In this document: positions 52,161 through 61,097 of the stretch, piece by piece
Numbering within the stretch: the first letter of the stretch is position 1
Layout of the letters: each line of letters begins with the position of its first letter
Notes under the pieces: generated by a model
The model's input: the letters and a program-made list of their open reading frames with translations, nothing else
Database searches by the model: none
Told to the model about the DNA's origin: nothing
Position numbers and translations under genes: made by a program
Source: UBA1765 sp045615885
Lineage (GTDB): Bacteria; Fibrobacterota; Fibrobacteria; Fibrobacterales; Fibrobacteraceae
Assembly (NCBI GenBank): GCA_045615885.1
Contig: JAZLFR010000069.1
Coordinates: 1-64,000 of the forward strand
Direction: 5' to 3'
Length of the DNA stretch: 64,000 bases

Positions 52161-54860
52161 ATGAAAAAGATTTTCGCGTTTGCAGTGGGCGCTATGAGTG
52201 CCCTTTCCATGGCTGCTACAGATGTGGTTTGGAGCGTAGATGAAGAAACCACAAAGGAGCCGGCTTATTTCTTCCCGTTTGATTACGGAAAAACCGCTTC
52301 TGTTGATGGCGGTATGGCTGATGGCGTCTTGACAATGAATTTTTATGTAAAGCCGGCTAGCGCTACAGTGGCTACTGGTGCCGGGTACGGTTTTGGCTGG
52401 AAGCAGGACGCTGCTTACAAGGATGTTGCGATTTCCCTTGCCAGTTACAAGGGCGTATGCATGACCTATACGGCAGAGGCTCCTTTCCGCGTAGACTTCA
52501 AACAGTCTAACATTACGGATGATAACTACTATGGTTCCGAAATAGCTGCCTCGGCAACTCCGAAAAAGACGTTTGTCGCCTTTGCGGATTTGAAACAGGG
52601 CTGGAAATCTACAAAGACAGTTGCCTGGAGCGTGGCTTCGCAGTTGGGCGTGCAGTTTGGCTATAAGGATACGCATGTAAAGACCAGCAGCTTGAACAGC
52701 AATACTGTTGAAATTTCCAAGTTTGTGTTGGCTGACGAATGCCCGTCTTTTGCCCCGGTCGTTAAGGACGCTTCTCCAGTTTCCGACGGCTCTACCATTG
52801 ATATTGCCGAAGGCGCTGTCTACGAAATCGACATGTCTGAAGTCTTTGAAGATGCAGACGGCGACGATCTTGCCATTACGGTGAAGATTGAAAGCGCAAG
52901 CAAGTCTGTTGTTCTGGTGGATTCCACCAAGTACAATCAGAATAGCGTAGTCAAGTTTACCACAGCCCAAAATCCAAAGGGTGATGCCGTGGTTACGATT
53001 ACCGCAACAGACCCTGTCAAGAAGACCGCTTCCTTAAGCTTCACTTTTGCAACTTCCGATGTGCCGAACGCTCCGGTGGCAAAGGATTTTGCCTTTGAAG
53101 TCCTTGAAGATTCTTCTTACAAGAATTCTCTCACCAACCGTTTGACCAGTTTCGGTTCCGATGCAGATGGTGATAAAATTTTGTTGGAATTGGTGAGCGA
53201 ACCGCAGCATGGTACCCTGGATCTCAATACTTCTACAGGTCTCTTCACCTATGTTCCAGAAAAGGATTTCTATGGCAAGGATGCATTTACCTACCGTTTC
53301 GTTGAAGAGGAAAATTCCGAAAGCGTAAGTAACATTGCCACAGCGAACATTACCGTTGTGAACGTAAACGATGTTCCGGTGGTCAAGGTGCTTACCGCAG
53401 CATTCATTGACAACGCCGGCGAAGAACGCGCATTCAAGGATACCTTGGTTGCCGATGAAGATTTTGCAAGCTTCGTAGTCATGCTTCCTAAGGCAAATGT
53501 TTCTATTACCGATGCAGATGGCGACAGCGATTACAAGGTTTCTGCAAAGACCTCCGGTGTTGTTACTGCTGCGGTTGTTGACGATGGCGAAAACTATTTG
53601 ATCGAAGTTTCCGCAAAGAAGGATTCCAATGGCGTTGCAAAGGTAACCCTGGCTGTTACAGATCCAAAAATTACCATCACCAACGACTTGTTCTTTGTAA
53701 AGGTGAATCCTGTTCCTGACGCTCCTATCGCAAAGGACGATTCCTATGAAGTTGCTCAGGATTCCTTGAACTCAATCGATGCGAAGAGTGGTGTTCTTGC
53801 AAACGACATGAATCCTGACGGCAAGTCTGTCTTGACTGCAGTTCTTGAAGTGGAACCGGAACATGGCACTGTGGTCCTTGCTGAAGACGGCTCCTTTACC
53901 TATGAATCCGAAGCTGGTTATGAAGGCCCGGATGCTTTTGCCTACAAGACTGTAAACGAAGCTGGCCTTGAATCGGACATGGCTGTGGTGACATTGACCG
54001 TCCTTCACAAAAACCATGCTCCAGTGGTTGTTGAAGGCGTTCTTGACACTGTCGGTAACCGTCTTGAGACTCTCCTGGAAGACTTCTCTACCGCAATCAA
54101 GTATACCAGGGCCGAAGTGCAGAGCTGGTTTACCGATGATCAGGATGCCGCTACGGCTCTCACATATACCGTTCGCAGCGATGACAGCCTTTTGGCTCCG
54201 AGCATTACGGCCGGTGTGATCTCGATCAAGTCTGTGAAGAATGCCTGCGGCGAAGCCAGCGTGATTGTTACCGCCAAGGATAAGAACGGTGCGTCTACGG
54301 ACATGTTGATTCCGGCGTTAATTGAATGCGTCAATGATAAGCCTGTAAGCTTGGGCGCAGACACGATTCGTGTGAAGGCCGCTCCGGAATGGACCACGTC
54401 TGCTGACCTGAATACGTTTATTGGCGATGTTGATGGCGATACATTGGAATTCTCGGTCTCTGTTCCTTCTGCAGTAGCAAAGAAGATCGACGCAGCCGTT
54501 GAAGGTTCCATTTTGACGATTTCTTCCAAGGAAGGTGTAACATATGCCGATGGCGATGTGTTCATCATTGCTGTGAAGGGCTCCGATGCTAGCACCTATC
54601 TCTCTGTAAGCGTGTACATCAAGCTCACCGGAAGCACAACTGCGATTCATACGGTTGCCGCTCCGAAGGCTTCCTGGAAGACTGCAATCACCGCAACTCG
54701 CGGCAGCGTTGCAATCTTCGACATGCAGGGCCGCGTGCTGTGGCACAAGGCATTGCCTGCAAGCGAAGCTGAAGTCAAGGCAATCATGCAGAAGAATGCG
54801 GGCAACGCAATCCTCCGCGTAAATGGCCAGCAGTGGATGTTTAATGGCAAGGTTCAGTAG
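52161..54860 (+). CDS. Large secreted protein with cadherin/Ig-like repeats and T9SS-like C-terminal domain
   Basis: This 899-residue protein has a signal peptide (about residues 1-19). Residues 20-195 look like a beta-sandwich, perhaps carbohydrate-binding. Several Ig/cadherin-like domains follow, marked by DADGD motifs and PVAKDFAFEVLEDSSY, NDVPVV and PIAKDDSYEVAQDS. The last 70 residues (VAIFDMQGRVLWHKALP) resemble type IX secretion C-terminal domains. No catalytic domain is seen. It is probably a surface adhesion or binding protein. AAGGAG precedes the ATG. Confidence 0.8.
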   Translation: MKKIFAFAVGAMSALSMAATDVVWSVDEETTKEPAYFFPFDYGKTASVDGGMADGVLTMNFYVKPASATVATGAGYGFGWKQDAAYKDVAISLASYKGVCMTYTAEAPFRVDFKQSNITDDNYYGSEIAASATPKKTFVAFADLKQGWKSTKTVAWSVASQLGVQFGYKDTHVKTSSLNSNTVEISKFVLADECPSFAPVVKDASPVSDGSTIDIAEGAVYEIDMSEVFEDADGDDLAITVKIESASKSVVLVDSTKYNQNSVVKFTTAQNPKGDAVVTITATDPVKKTASLSFTFATSDVPNAPVAKDFAFEVLEDSSYKNSLTNRLTSFGSDADGDKILLELVSEPQHGTLDLNTSTGLFTYVPEKDFYGKDAFTYRFVEEENSESVSNIATANITVVNVNDVPVVKVLTAAFIDNAGEERAFKDTLVADEDFASFVVMLPKANVSITDADGDSDYKVSAKTSGVVTAAVVDDGENYLIEVSAKKDSNGVAKVTLAVTDPKITITNDLFFVKVNPVPDAPIAKDDSYEVAQDSLNSIDAKSGVLANDMNPDGKSVLTAVLEVEPEHGTVVLAEDGSFTYESEAGYEGPDAFAYKTVNEAGLESDMAVVTLTVLHKNHAPVVVEGVLDTVGNRLETLLEDFSTAIKYTRAEVQSWFTDDQDAATALTYTVRSDDSLLAPSITAGVISIKSVKNACGEASVIVTAKDKNGASTDMLIPALIECVNDKPVSLGADTIRVKAAPEWTTSADLNTFIGDVDGDTLEFSVSVPSAVAKKIDAAVEGSILTISSKEGVTYADGDVFIIAVKGSDASTYLSVSVYIKLTGSTTAIHTVAAPKASWKTAITATRGSVAIFDMQGRVLWHKALPASEAEVKAIMQKNAGNAILRVNGQQWMFNGKVQ

Positions 54861-54882
54861 TAGGGCCTAGCTAAACGCAAAG

Positions 54883-54920
54883 CGCCTCGCCGACTTGATT
54901 TCGGCGAGGCGTTTTTTTTT
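54883..54920 (+). terminator. Rho-independent terminator of the surface protein gene
   Basis: CGCCTCGCCGA and TCGGCGAGGCG form a perfect 11-bp stem with a 7-nt loop and nine T. It faces a second terminator for ackA. Confidence 0.95.
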
Positions 54921-54922
54921 GC

Positions 54923-54952
54923 AAAAAAAACGCGCGGGTTTTACCCCGCGCG
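54923..54952 (-). terminator. Rho-independent terminator of ackA
   Basis: On the minus strand CGCGCGGG and CCCGCGCG pair around a 6-nt loop and run into eight T. It lies 27 nt after the ackA stop. Confidence 0.92.
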
Positions 54953-54978
54953 CTTTGCTTGAACATTGCCTTGCCGAT

Positions 54979-56151
54979 TTACTTTACAAGTTCTTCGGTG
55001 TCGAGAGCGATGAGCAGTTCTTCGTTCGTTGCAACGACGATGGCCTTTGGCGTGCCATCCTTGCTGATAACGTGGTTAGATTCCTTGCCGCTCTTGTTGT
55101 TGCGTTCTTCGTCGATTTCGTAACCGAGGATCTTCAAGTTGTCCATTACGGTCTTGCGAACGAGCATGCTGTTTTCGCCAATGCCGCCGGTGAACACGAG
55201 GGCGTCAATGCGCGGGAGTGCCATGGCGATGCCGCCGATTTCGCGGGCGAGCTTGTAGCAGAATGTTTCGAGGGCAATCTGTGCGCCTACGTGGCCTTCG
55301 CTTGCTGCCTGGGTAAGGGTGCGCATGTCGTTGGAAAGTCCAGAAAGGCCGAGCAGGCCGGATTCCTTGTTCACGAGCTTGTCAAGACGATCGATGTCGT
55401 AGCCGTACTTCTTGCTGATGAAGAAGAGGATTGCCGGGTCGAGGGAGCCGGAACGTGTTCCCATGATAAGGCCGTCGAGCGGGGTGAAGCCCATGGTGGT
55501 GTCTGCGCACTTACCGTTCAGAATGGCGGAGCAGCTGGAACCGTTGCCGAGGTGTGCCGTGATGAGGCAGACTTCTTCTGGCTTTTTGCCAAGGATTGCA
55601 GCAGCTTCTGCGGTTACGAAGCGGTGGCTTGTGCCATGGAAACCGTAACGGCGAATGCCGGCTTCTTCGTAGTACTTGTACGGAATGCCGTAGAGGAATG
55701 CCTTGCGCGGCATGGTCTGGTGGAATGCCGTATCGAACACGGCAACCTGCGGGAGCGTCGGGAAGAACTTCTTTGCGCATTCCATGCCGGTTGCGTGAGC
55801 CGGTTCGTGGAGAGGTGCAAACAAGGTGATGCTGCGGATGTAGTCGATGACTTCCTGAGTTACAGGTTCACTCTTGATGTACTTGCCGCCATGCACTACG
55901 CGGTGGCCGATAGCTTCGATGGAGTCGATAAGCTTCTGTTCGCCGAGGTACTTTTGCACTGCGGCGACTGCTTCTGCGTGAGTAGGGCAGTCGAAGTTGT
56001 AATCTTGCTTGTCGACCGGGCCCTTGCCCTTGAAGTGGCCGTCAACGCCGATGTTTTCTACAAGGCCGCTAGAAAGAGCTTCTTTGGTCTGTGTATCGAT
56101 AACGGCAAACTTAACAGAAGAGCTGCCGCAATTGAGAACTAGAACTCGCAT
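54979..56151 (-). CDS. ackA: Acetate kinase
   Basis: The ATG at 56,151 follows GAGGA and gives 390 residues. The ASKHA-fold motifs are present: VLVLNCGSSSVKFAV at the start, FDTAFHQTMP, RYGFHGTSHRFV, LGNGSSC and FTGGIGENS. It makes ATP and acetate from acetyl phosphate, matching a fermentative life style. No pta gene lies beside it. The strong open frame on the opposite strand is an artefact of codon bias. Confidence 0.96.
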   Translation of the reverse strand: MRVLVLNCGSSSVKFAVIDTQTKEALSSGLVENIGVDGHFKGKGPVDKQDYNFDCPTHAEAVAAVQKYLGEQKLIDSIEAIGHRVVHGGKYIKSEPVTQEVIDYIRSITLFAPLHEPAHATGMECAKKFFPTLPQVAVFDTAFHQTMPRKAFLYGIPYKYYEEAGIRRYGFHGTSHRFVTAEAAAILGKKPEEVCLITAHLGNGSSCSAILNGKCADTTMGFTPLDGLIMGTRSGSLDPAILFFISKKYGYDIDRLDKLVNKESGLLGLSGLSNDMRTLTQAASEGHVGAQIALETFCYKLAREIGGIAMALPRIDALVFTGGIGENSMLVRKTVMDNLKILGYEIDEERNNKSGKESNHVISKDGTPKAIVVATNEELLIALDTEELVK

Positions 56152-56265
56152 AATTCCTCTATAGTTAAAAAATCGTTTTGGCTTAAAATAGCAAAATTCT
56201 ACAATTTGCATTCTGCCTTCTGCACTCTGTATTCTATCTTTGTGAAAAAGTTTGGAATGTTTATT

Positions 56266-58146
56266 ATGCAGTGGCTCTTTTTTGTATTGACGATGTTTTT
56301 AGGGCGATTGGGGCAAATGTTTTTGCTCTATTTTGCCAAGGTGCCCAACGGAGAAGATTATGCAAAAGAACTCGGCTATACATTCTCCAAAGAAATGTTG
56401 CTTGCCTTTTGTTACATCGCTTTTTTTGGAGCCGTCCTTTTTGCCGTTTCGAAAATTTCAAAAAAGGCTGGGCAGGCTGCTAAAATCCTGGGATTGCTTT
56501 TTGGCGCGCTGTACCTTATTTTAAGTGCCGGCAATGACGAATTGCTACGCTGGATGTCGCAGCACTTGACCCTATCTTTTTTGTTTACCTATTTCTATGC
56601 GGTCTCGGATTGGAACCTGGTTTCCATGATCTTTGAAGATGGGCTTTGGCACTTTGTAAGTTTGATTGCCGTTACGATTGTTTCTATTGCGCTGCTTGCT
56701 TTTGTCTCGTATTTCAAGAAGTTGCATATAGCTGTCAACAAAAAAATTGAAGTTGCCGTTTTTTCCGTTTTTGCGATGCTTGGCATTGCCTCCATGATTT
56801 TTGGCAGTGAGCTCACCAGAACTCAAAAGGATTTTGAGCGCATTGTTCCTGTGGCATACCATTTGGCAAATGATGCCGTTAAACTGGTTGTTCGCGAAGG
56901 CAGGCCGCTTGACTACGAAAAGGGCATTGCATTTTTGGGTGGTGACCCTGGTAAAAAATATCCGTTCTACCATAAGGCTGAAAATGAAAAAGAAAGCCTG
57001 GAAAACTTTTTGAATAAACCTTTGAAAGAAAAGCCGGACATAGTTCTTTTGACCATAGAAAGTTTTCGCGGTTGGACCGGCGATGTGACGAATGAAGAAA
57101 TGTGCAATGCCATGCCCAACTATTGCGCGCTGGCAAAGGCCGGTATATATTACAGGCATGCCTATAGTGTTGGGTTCCCTTCCGTAGAAGGGTTCCTGGG
57201 CGTTCAGGCAGGTCTCTGGTCGCACCCAGACAAATCGCTGCTTTCCAATTACTATGGTTCCCGCTTTCGTGCGTTCCCGGAAATTCTTGGTAGGGCTGGC
57301 TACTATCGCGAAGTCCTTTCCATATCAAATCCTCGATTTGACAGAATGCAGGCCTGGGTAATGAAATGGTACGACAGGAGCGGCTATCGCAAAGGCATTG
57401 ATCACGATATGAACCTTGCGAAGATATTTGTGGAAATGTACCGGGAACGCCCAAAAGACAAGCCGCTCTTCATCAATTGGATGAGCCATTCCATGCATGC
57501 TCCGTATAGGGTTCCCTTAAAAAAAGGTGAGGAACCCAAAAAAAGATCGCCAATGGAACGCTATGATAGAGCGTTGTCTTTTACAGATCATGCGATAGGT
57601 GTTATTGTAAATGAAATCAAGAAGGGGGAGCGGGCTAACAATACCTTGTTCATTATTGTTGGCGACCATTCCTTCCATACGGGCCTTCAGCAGCAGAGAA
57701 TTTCCAATGAAGCACATGCCGGTTTTGTATGGGTTCCGATTGTTATTTCTGGCCCAGGCATTCCACAGGATTCGGTTGTGAACGCTGCCGTTTCGCAAGC
57801 CAATATCGCGCCGACCATTCTGCAGTATCTTGGCCTGGATGTGTCGCATAACTTCCCTGCAAAAAGCCTTTTCGAGCCGGAAGGTAGGGCCATGGCCATA
57901 GTTCACGACGACGCAGCGCTGTTCACGGATTCCTTGGCGTATTATTCCGAAGCCAAAGGAGCTGACTTTACTGTAGAATCCAATGTGAAATTGGATGGAA
58001 TTGAATCGGGCCCTTTTTCGCAGCGCTTTATTGCGGGCTTTAAAGAAGAGGGCGATTTTAGCGAAATGAAAGAAAATATGCTGGCTGCCGTAAAGGCGTG
58101 GCGCTGGGTACTTGATAATGATTTGCTGATGCCGGAGGAAAAGTAA
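56266..58146 (+). CDS. LTA synthase/sulfatase-family membrane transferase (first copy)
   Basis: The start at 56,266 (MQWLFF) is chosen because it aligns with the start of the next gene; ATG 56,257 or GTG 56,242 are possible. The 626 residues comprise about five membrane helices and a periplasmic alkaline phosphatase-superfamily domain: IVLLTIESFRGWTGD, the predicted nucleophile Ser in GFPSVEGFLG, MSHSMHAPY and IIVGDHSFHTG for metals. Relatives transfer phosphoglycerol or phosphoethanolamine to envelope glycans or lipids. Confidence 0.83.
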   Translation: MQWLFFVLTMFLGRLGQMFLLYFAKVPNGEDYAKELGYTFSKEMLLAFCYIAFFGAVLFAVSKISKKAGQAAKILGLLFGALYLILSAGNDELLRWMSQHLTLSFLFTYFYAVSDWNLVSMIFEDGLWHFVSLIAVTIVSIALLAFVSYFKKLHIAVNKKIEVAVFSVFAMLGIASMIFGSELTRTQKDFERIVPVAYHLANDAVKLVVREGRPLDYEKGIAFLGGDPGKKYPFYHKAENEKESLENFLNKPLKEKPDIVLLTIESFRGWTGDVTNEEMCNAMPNYCALAKAGIYYRHAYSVGFPSVEGFLGVQAGLWSHPDKSLLSNYYGSRFRAFPEILGRAGYYREVLSISNPRFDRMQAWVMKWYDRSGYRKGIDHDMNLAKIFVEMYRERPKDKPLFINWMSHSMHAPYRVPLKKGEEPKKRSPMERYDRALSFTDHAIGVIVNEIKKGERANNTLFIIVGDHSFHTGLQQQRISNEAHAGFVWVPIVISGPGIPQDSVVNAAVSQANIAPTILQYLGLDVSHNFPAKSLFEPEGRAMAIVHDDAALFTDSLAYYSEAKGADFTVESNVKLDGIESGPFSQRFIAGFKEEGDFSEMKENMLAAVKAWRWVLDNDLLMPEEK

Positions 58147-58147
58147 A

Positions 58148-60064
58148 ATGCAGTGGTTGTCGTTTTTGGCGGTGTTGTTGCTTGGCCGCATTTTGCAGCT
58201 GAGCTTGCTCTACTTTACAGAAATGCCAAACGGTGGCGCCTATGTAGATAACTGGGCAAGTTTCATGCCGTATGCGGTGGTAAATGAACTTGGCTACATT
58301 GCGGCCATTGCCGCCGTTGCCCTTGCCCTTTCGCTCGTTTTGAAAAAGGGCGAACGCATTGTGAAAATTATTGCGTTTGTGGTTGCCTGCACATACATTG
58401 GCCTGAGCGGTGGCGATGCGGAACTCATGCGCTGGATGGGCCAGCATTTGTGCATTTCGTATTTTACGACATACGCAAGCGCCGCTTCGGAGCCGGGCCT
58501 TGTCGGTCGCATCTTCTTTGGCGGACTGTGGCACTTTTTGGCTTCCATCTTCCTTGCAATTGGCCTGATGGCCGCCACCTGGCTTGCACTCTTCAAATTG
58601 AAACCTAAAATTCAAATTACAAATAAATTGAATTTTGCGATTGTAGGGATTCTTGCCGTAGTTTCTGTCGCTGGCATTACTTCCACCGATTGGCTGAATC
58701 CGAGCACAAAGCGCTTTAAGCGCATCGCCCCCGTATTTTACAATTTCGGCCAAGAATTCACCTACATTTTCAAGGGCGATAGTGAGCCGGAAAATTACCG
58801 CATGGGCATTGAATTTTTGGGTGGCGATCCAGATCAGAAATTCCCGTTCTACCGCAAGGTGCAAAACGAGCAGCAGAACTTTGAAGCCTTTGCGAACTTG
58901 CCGCTAGAACAAAAGCCAGACATCGTGATGCTCACGATCGAAACGTTCCGTGGCTGGACTGCTGACATTCGCAAGCCAGAAATGTGCGCGCTCATGCCGA
59001 ACCTTTGCGCGCTTGCAAAATCTGGCGTATATTTTGCACATGCCTACAGTGTTGGCTACCCGTCTGTGGAAGGTTTTTTGGGCATGCAGACAGGTGTCTG
59101 GTCACATCCGGAAAAGAGCTTTCTTTCGGAACGCGGCAATACGCGTATGCGCTCGCTGCCAGGCATCTTGAACCATGCTGGCTACCATCGCATTGTACTC
59201 ACTGCAACAGAACCGAGCTTTGACAATCTTGTGCCGTGGTTTGAAAAATGGTATAACTACAACGAATTTGATTCCAGAAACCAGAACGATGTTTCGCTTG
59301 CCGATCGCTTTGTTGAACTTTACCGTGAACGCCCAAAGGGCAAGCCTGTGTTCTTCAATTGGATGAGTACCACGATGCATGTGCCGTTCACGCTGCCTAA
59401 AGGCTACCACGACGGCAGCCAGGAAGGCAAAACTCCGGCAGAACGCTACGAACAGACTCTTGCCTACATGGATAGCGCGATCGGCATCGTAATCAACGAA
59501 GTTAAAAACAGTGACCGCGCGGGCAACACGATTTTTGTGCTCGCTGGCGACCATGCCTACCCGACAACGGCGCAGAACGTAGAATACCAGAGCGGCATGA
59601 ACCCAGGCTTCGTGTGGATTCCCATGGTGTTCTCTGGCGTAAATGTTCCTCAGGGTGTAATCGAAAACCGTCCGGTTTCGCAGGGCAGCATTGCGCAGAG
59701 CATTCTTGACTTGCTGAATCTTGATGTCTCTGGCAACTTCCCGAACAAAAGCTTGTTCGTTAAAGATGGCCTAGGCAATGTGACGATGGCCGAACACTTC
59801 GGGAATGCGCTTTCTTTCCGCCTTGGTGAAGCTGCGCTCTTCACGGATTCGCTTTCCTACTATGTGTATATGGATGGCAAGGATGTTGTTGCCGAAGCTA
59901 CGAACGAAGTCGTTGAAGACATGGGTAGCATTGGCGACCGCTTTGTGCGGGGCAAAATAAAAAACGTGAATGCCGATGACATTCGCGTTAAATTGCAGGC
60001 TGCAGTGAATGCGTGGGAATGGGTTGTAGATAAAAATCTGCTGAACCCGGAATACGATGAATAG
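58148..60064 (+). CDS. LTA synthase/sulfatase-family membrane transferase (second copy)
   Basis: This 638-residue protein is a clear paralog of the gene before it, starting one nt after its stop. Shared blocks include GRI/LQ..LLYF, FLGGDP, KPDIVMLTIETFRGW, the Ser motif GYPSVEGFLG and LAGDHAYPTT. Five N-terminal helices anchor the periplasmic catalytic domain. The tandem pair may act on two related substrates or form a complex. The exact reaction cannot be told from sequence. Confidence 0.83.
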   Translation: MQWLSFLAVLLLGRILQLSLLYFTEMPNGGAYVDNWASFMPYAVVNELGYIAAIAAVALALSLVLKKGERIVKIIAFVVACTYIGLSGGDAELMRWMGQHLCISYFTTYASAASEPGLVGRIFFGGLWHFLASIFLAIGLMAATWLALFKLKPKIQITNKLNFAIVGILAVVSVAGITSTDWLNPSTKRFKRIAPVFYNFGQEFTYIFKGDSEPENYRMGIEFLGGDPDQKFPFYRKVQNEQQNFEAFANLPLEQKPDIVMLTIETFRGWTADIRKPEMCALMPNLCALAKSGVYFAHAYSVGYPSVEGFLGMQTGVWSHPEKSFLSERGNTRMRSLPGILNHAGYHRIVLTATEPSFDNLVPWFEKWYNYNEFDSRNQNDVSLADRFVELYRERPKGKPVFFNWMSTTMHVPFTLPKGYHDGSQEGKTPAERYEQTLAYMDSAIGIVINEVKNSDRAGNTIFVLAGDHAYPTTAQNVEYQSGMNPGFVWIPMVFSGVNVPQGVIENRPVSQGSIAQSILDLLNLDVSGNFPNKSLFVKDGLGNVTMAEHFGNALSFRLGEAALFTDSLSYYVYMDGKDVVAEATNEVVEDMGSIGDRFVRGKIKNVNADDIRVKLQAAVNAWEWVVDKNLLNPEYDE

Positions 60065-60139
60065 TTAGGAGTGCAGTAAAAGGGCGCCCACAAGAATCAA
60101 GAGCAAAAGCCCTGCGATAAGGCTATCTGACATTTTCAT
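60065..60139 (-). CDS. Candidate 24-residue single-helix membrane peptide
   Basis: On the minus strand an ATG with AAGGAGA at a good distance opens 24 codons: MKMSDSLIAGLLLLILVGALL, then LHS and a TAA stop. The peptide is one hydrophobic helix with a short polar N-terminus, the layout of many small bacterial membrane proteins. It is antisense to the 3' region of the transferase pair and its stop begins one nt after the second transferase stop. No family can be named. Confidence 0.5.
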   Translation of the reverse strand: MKMSDSLIAGLLLLILVGALLLHS

Positions 60140-60154
60140 AAATCTCCTTTGCTT

Positions 60155-60180
60155 GCCCCCGAACATTCGGGGGCGTTTTA
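60155..60180 (+). terminator. Terminator-like hairpin after the transferase pair
   Basis: GCCCCCGA and TCGGGGGC form an 8-bp stem around ACAT, followed by GTTTTA. It lies 91 nt after the second transferase stop. On the other strand it sits just upstream of the small peptide's ribosome binding site. Confidence 0.7.
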
Positions 60181-60192
60181 CGATAATGTAGC

Positions 60193-60203
60193 TAGTGTCA
60201 CTA
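60193..60203. promoter_or_regulatory. Small palindrome TAGTG-T-CACTA
   Basis: An 11-nt perfect palindrome lies between the hairpin and the ADP-ribosylglycohydrolase promoter region. It could be an operator; nothing else supports this. Confidence 0.25.
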
Positions 60204-60252
60204 TGCACAAACAAGTGCGAAATTGATGTCTTTCCTTTTTAAAATTTTGGCA

Positions 60253-60273
60253 TATATTACTTTTGAAAAAGTA
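60253..60273. promoter_or_regulatory. -10-like box with overlapping operator-like repeat
   Basis: TATATT (60,253-60,258) overlaps the perfect inverted repeat TACTTTT-GA-AAAAGTA (60,258-60,273). This places a possible repressor site at the expected transcription start of the downstream gene. Confidence 0.4.
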
Positions 60274-60296
60274 TTATTAAATATCAAGGAGTATTT

Positions 60297-61097
60297 ATGT
60301 TAGGTGCATTTGCCGGCGATATCATCGGTTCGCCGTATGAATTTGATGACTACAACTACAAAAATACGGATTTTCCGTTGTTTTCAGAAAATTCGGCCTT
60401 TACGGACGATAGCGTAATGACGGCTGCCGTTGCGCAGGCCATGATCGACGGCTATGGCGACGAGGCAAAAACAGAACAGCTCGTAATTACGGAAATGCAG
60501 CGCTTTGGGCGCATGTTCCCTGGAGCCGGTTATGGTGGAAGGTTCATCGATTGGCTTTCGTTCCCAAATCCAAAGCCGTATGGCAGCTTTGGCAACGGTT
60601 CTGCAATGCGCGTATCTTCTGTTGGCTGGCTGTACGACACATTGGAAGATGTGCTCAAGTATGCAGAAATTTCTGCAAGGGTCACGCACAACCATCCGGA
60701 AGGCATCAAGGGTGCGCAGGCGACTGCGGCGGCAATCTTCCTTGCCCGCGAAGGCAAAAGCGTTAAGGAAATTTGTGATTACGTAGAAAAACAGTTCGGC
60801 TACCCGCTCAGCTCCATGAGCTGCGACGCCATTCGCCCGGGCTACAGCATGGATGAATCCTGCCAGGGCTCCGTACCGCAGGCGTTCTGTGCGTTCCGCG
60901 AGGGCAAGGACTTTGAAAGCGTCGTGCGCCTGGCCGTTTCACTTGGCGGCGACAGCGACACGATTGCTGCGATTGCAGGTAGCATTGCAGAAGCCATGTA
61001 CGGCATTCCAGAAAACATCGAAAAGCAGGTCATTGAACGCCTGGACATGCAGCTTCTGGAAGTCTATTTCAAGTTCCTCGAAAAAATCGACTCCTAG
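60297..61097 (+). CDS. ADP-ribosylglycohydrolase family protein
   Basis: The 266-residue protein has the ARH/DraG metal-binding pattern: LGAFAGDIIGSPYE at the start, FTDDSVMT near residue 40, GNGSAMRVSSVGW, VTHNHPEGIKGA and GGDSDTIAAIAG near residue 223. Members remove ADP-ribose from proteins, nucleic acids or small molecules. AAGGAG precedes the ATG. No ADP-ribosyltransferase lies next to it. Its stop overlaps the stop of the GH44 gene on the other strand (shared CTAG). Confidence 0.92.
   Translation: MLGAFAGDIIGSPYEFDDYNYKNTDFPLFSENSAFTDDSVMTAAVAQAMIDGYGDEAKTEQLVITEMQRFGRMFPGAGYGGRFIDWLSFPNPKPYGSFGNGSAMRVSSVGWLYDTLEDVLKYAEISARVTHNHPEGIKGAQATAAAIFLAREGKSVKEICDYVEKQFGYPLSSMSCDAIRPGYSMDESCQGSVPQAFCAFREGKDFESVVRLAVSLGGDSDTIAAIAGSIAEAMYGIPENIEKQVIERLDMQLLEVYFKFLEKIDS

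Noticed and set aside
54895..56142. 415-codon plus-strand frame over ackA
   Set aside because: It mirrors acetate kinase in the reverse frame and starts within the terminators between the two genes.
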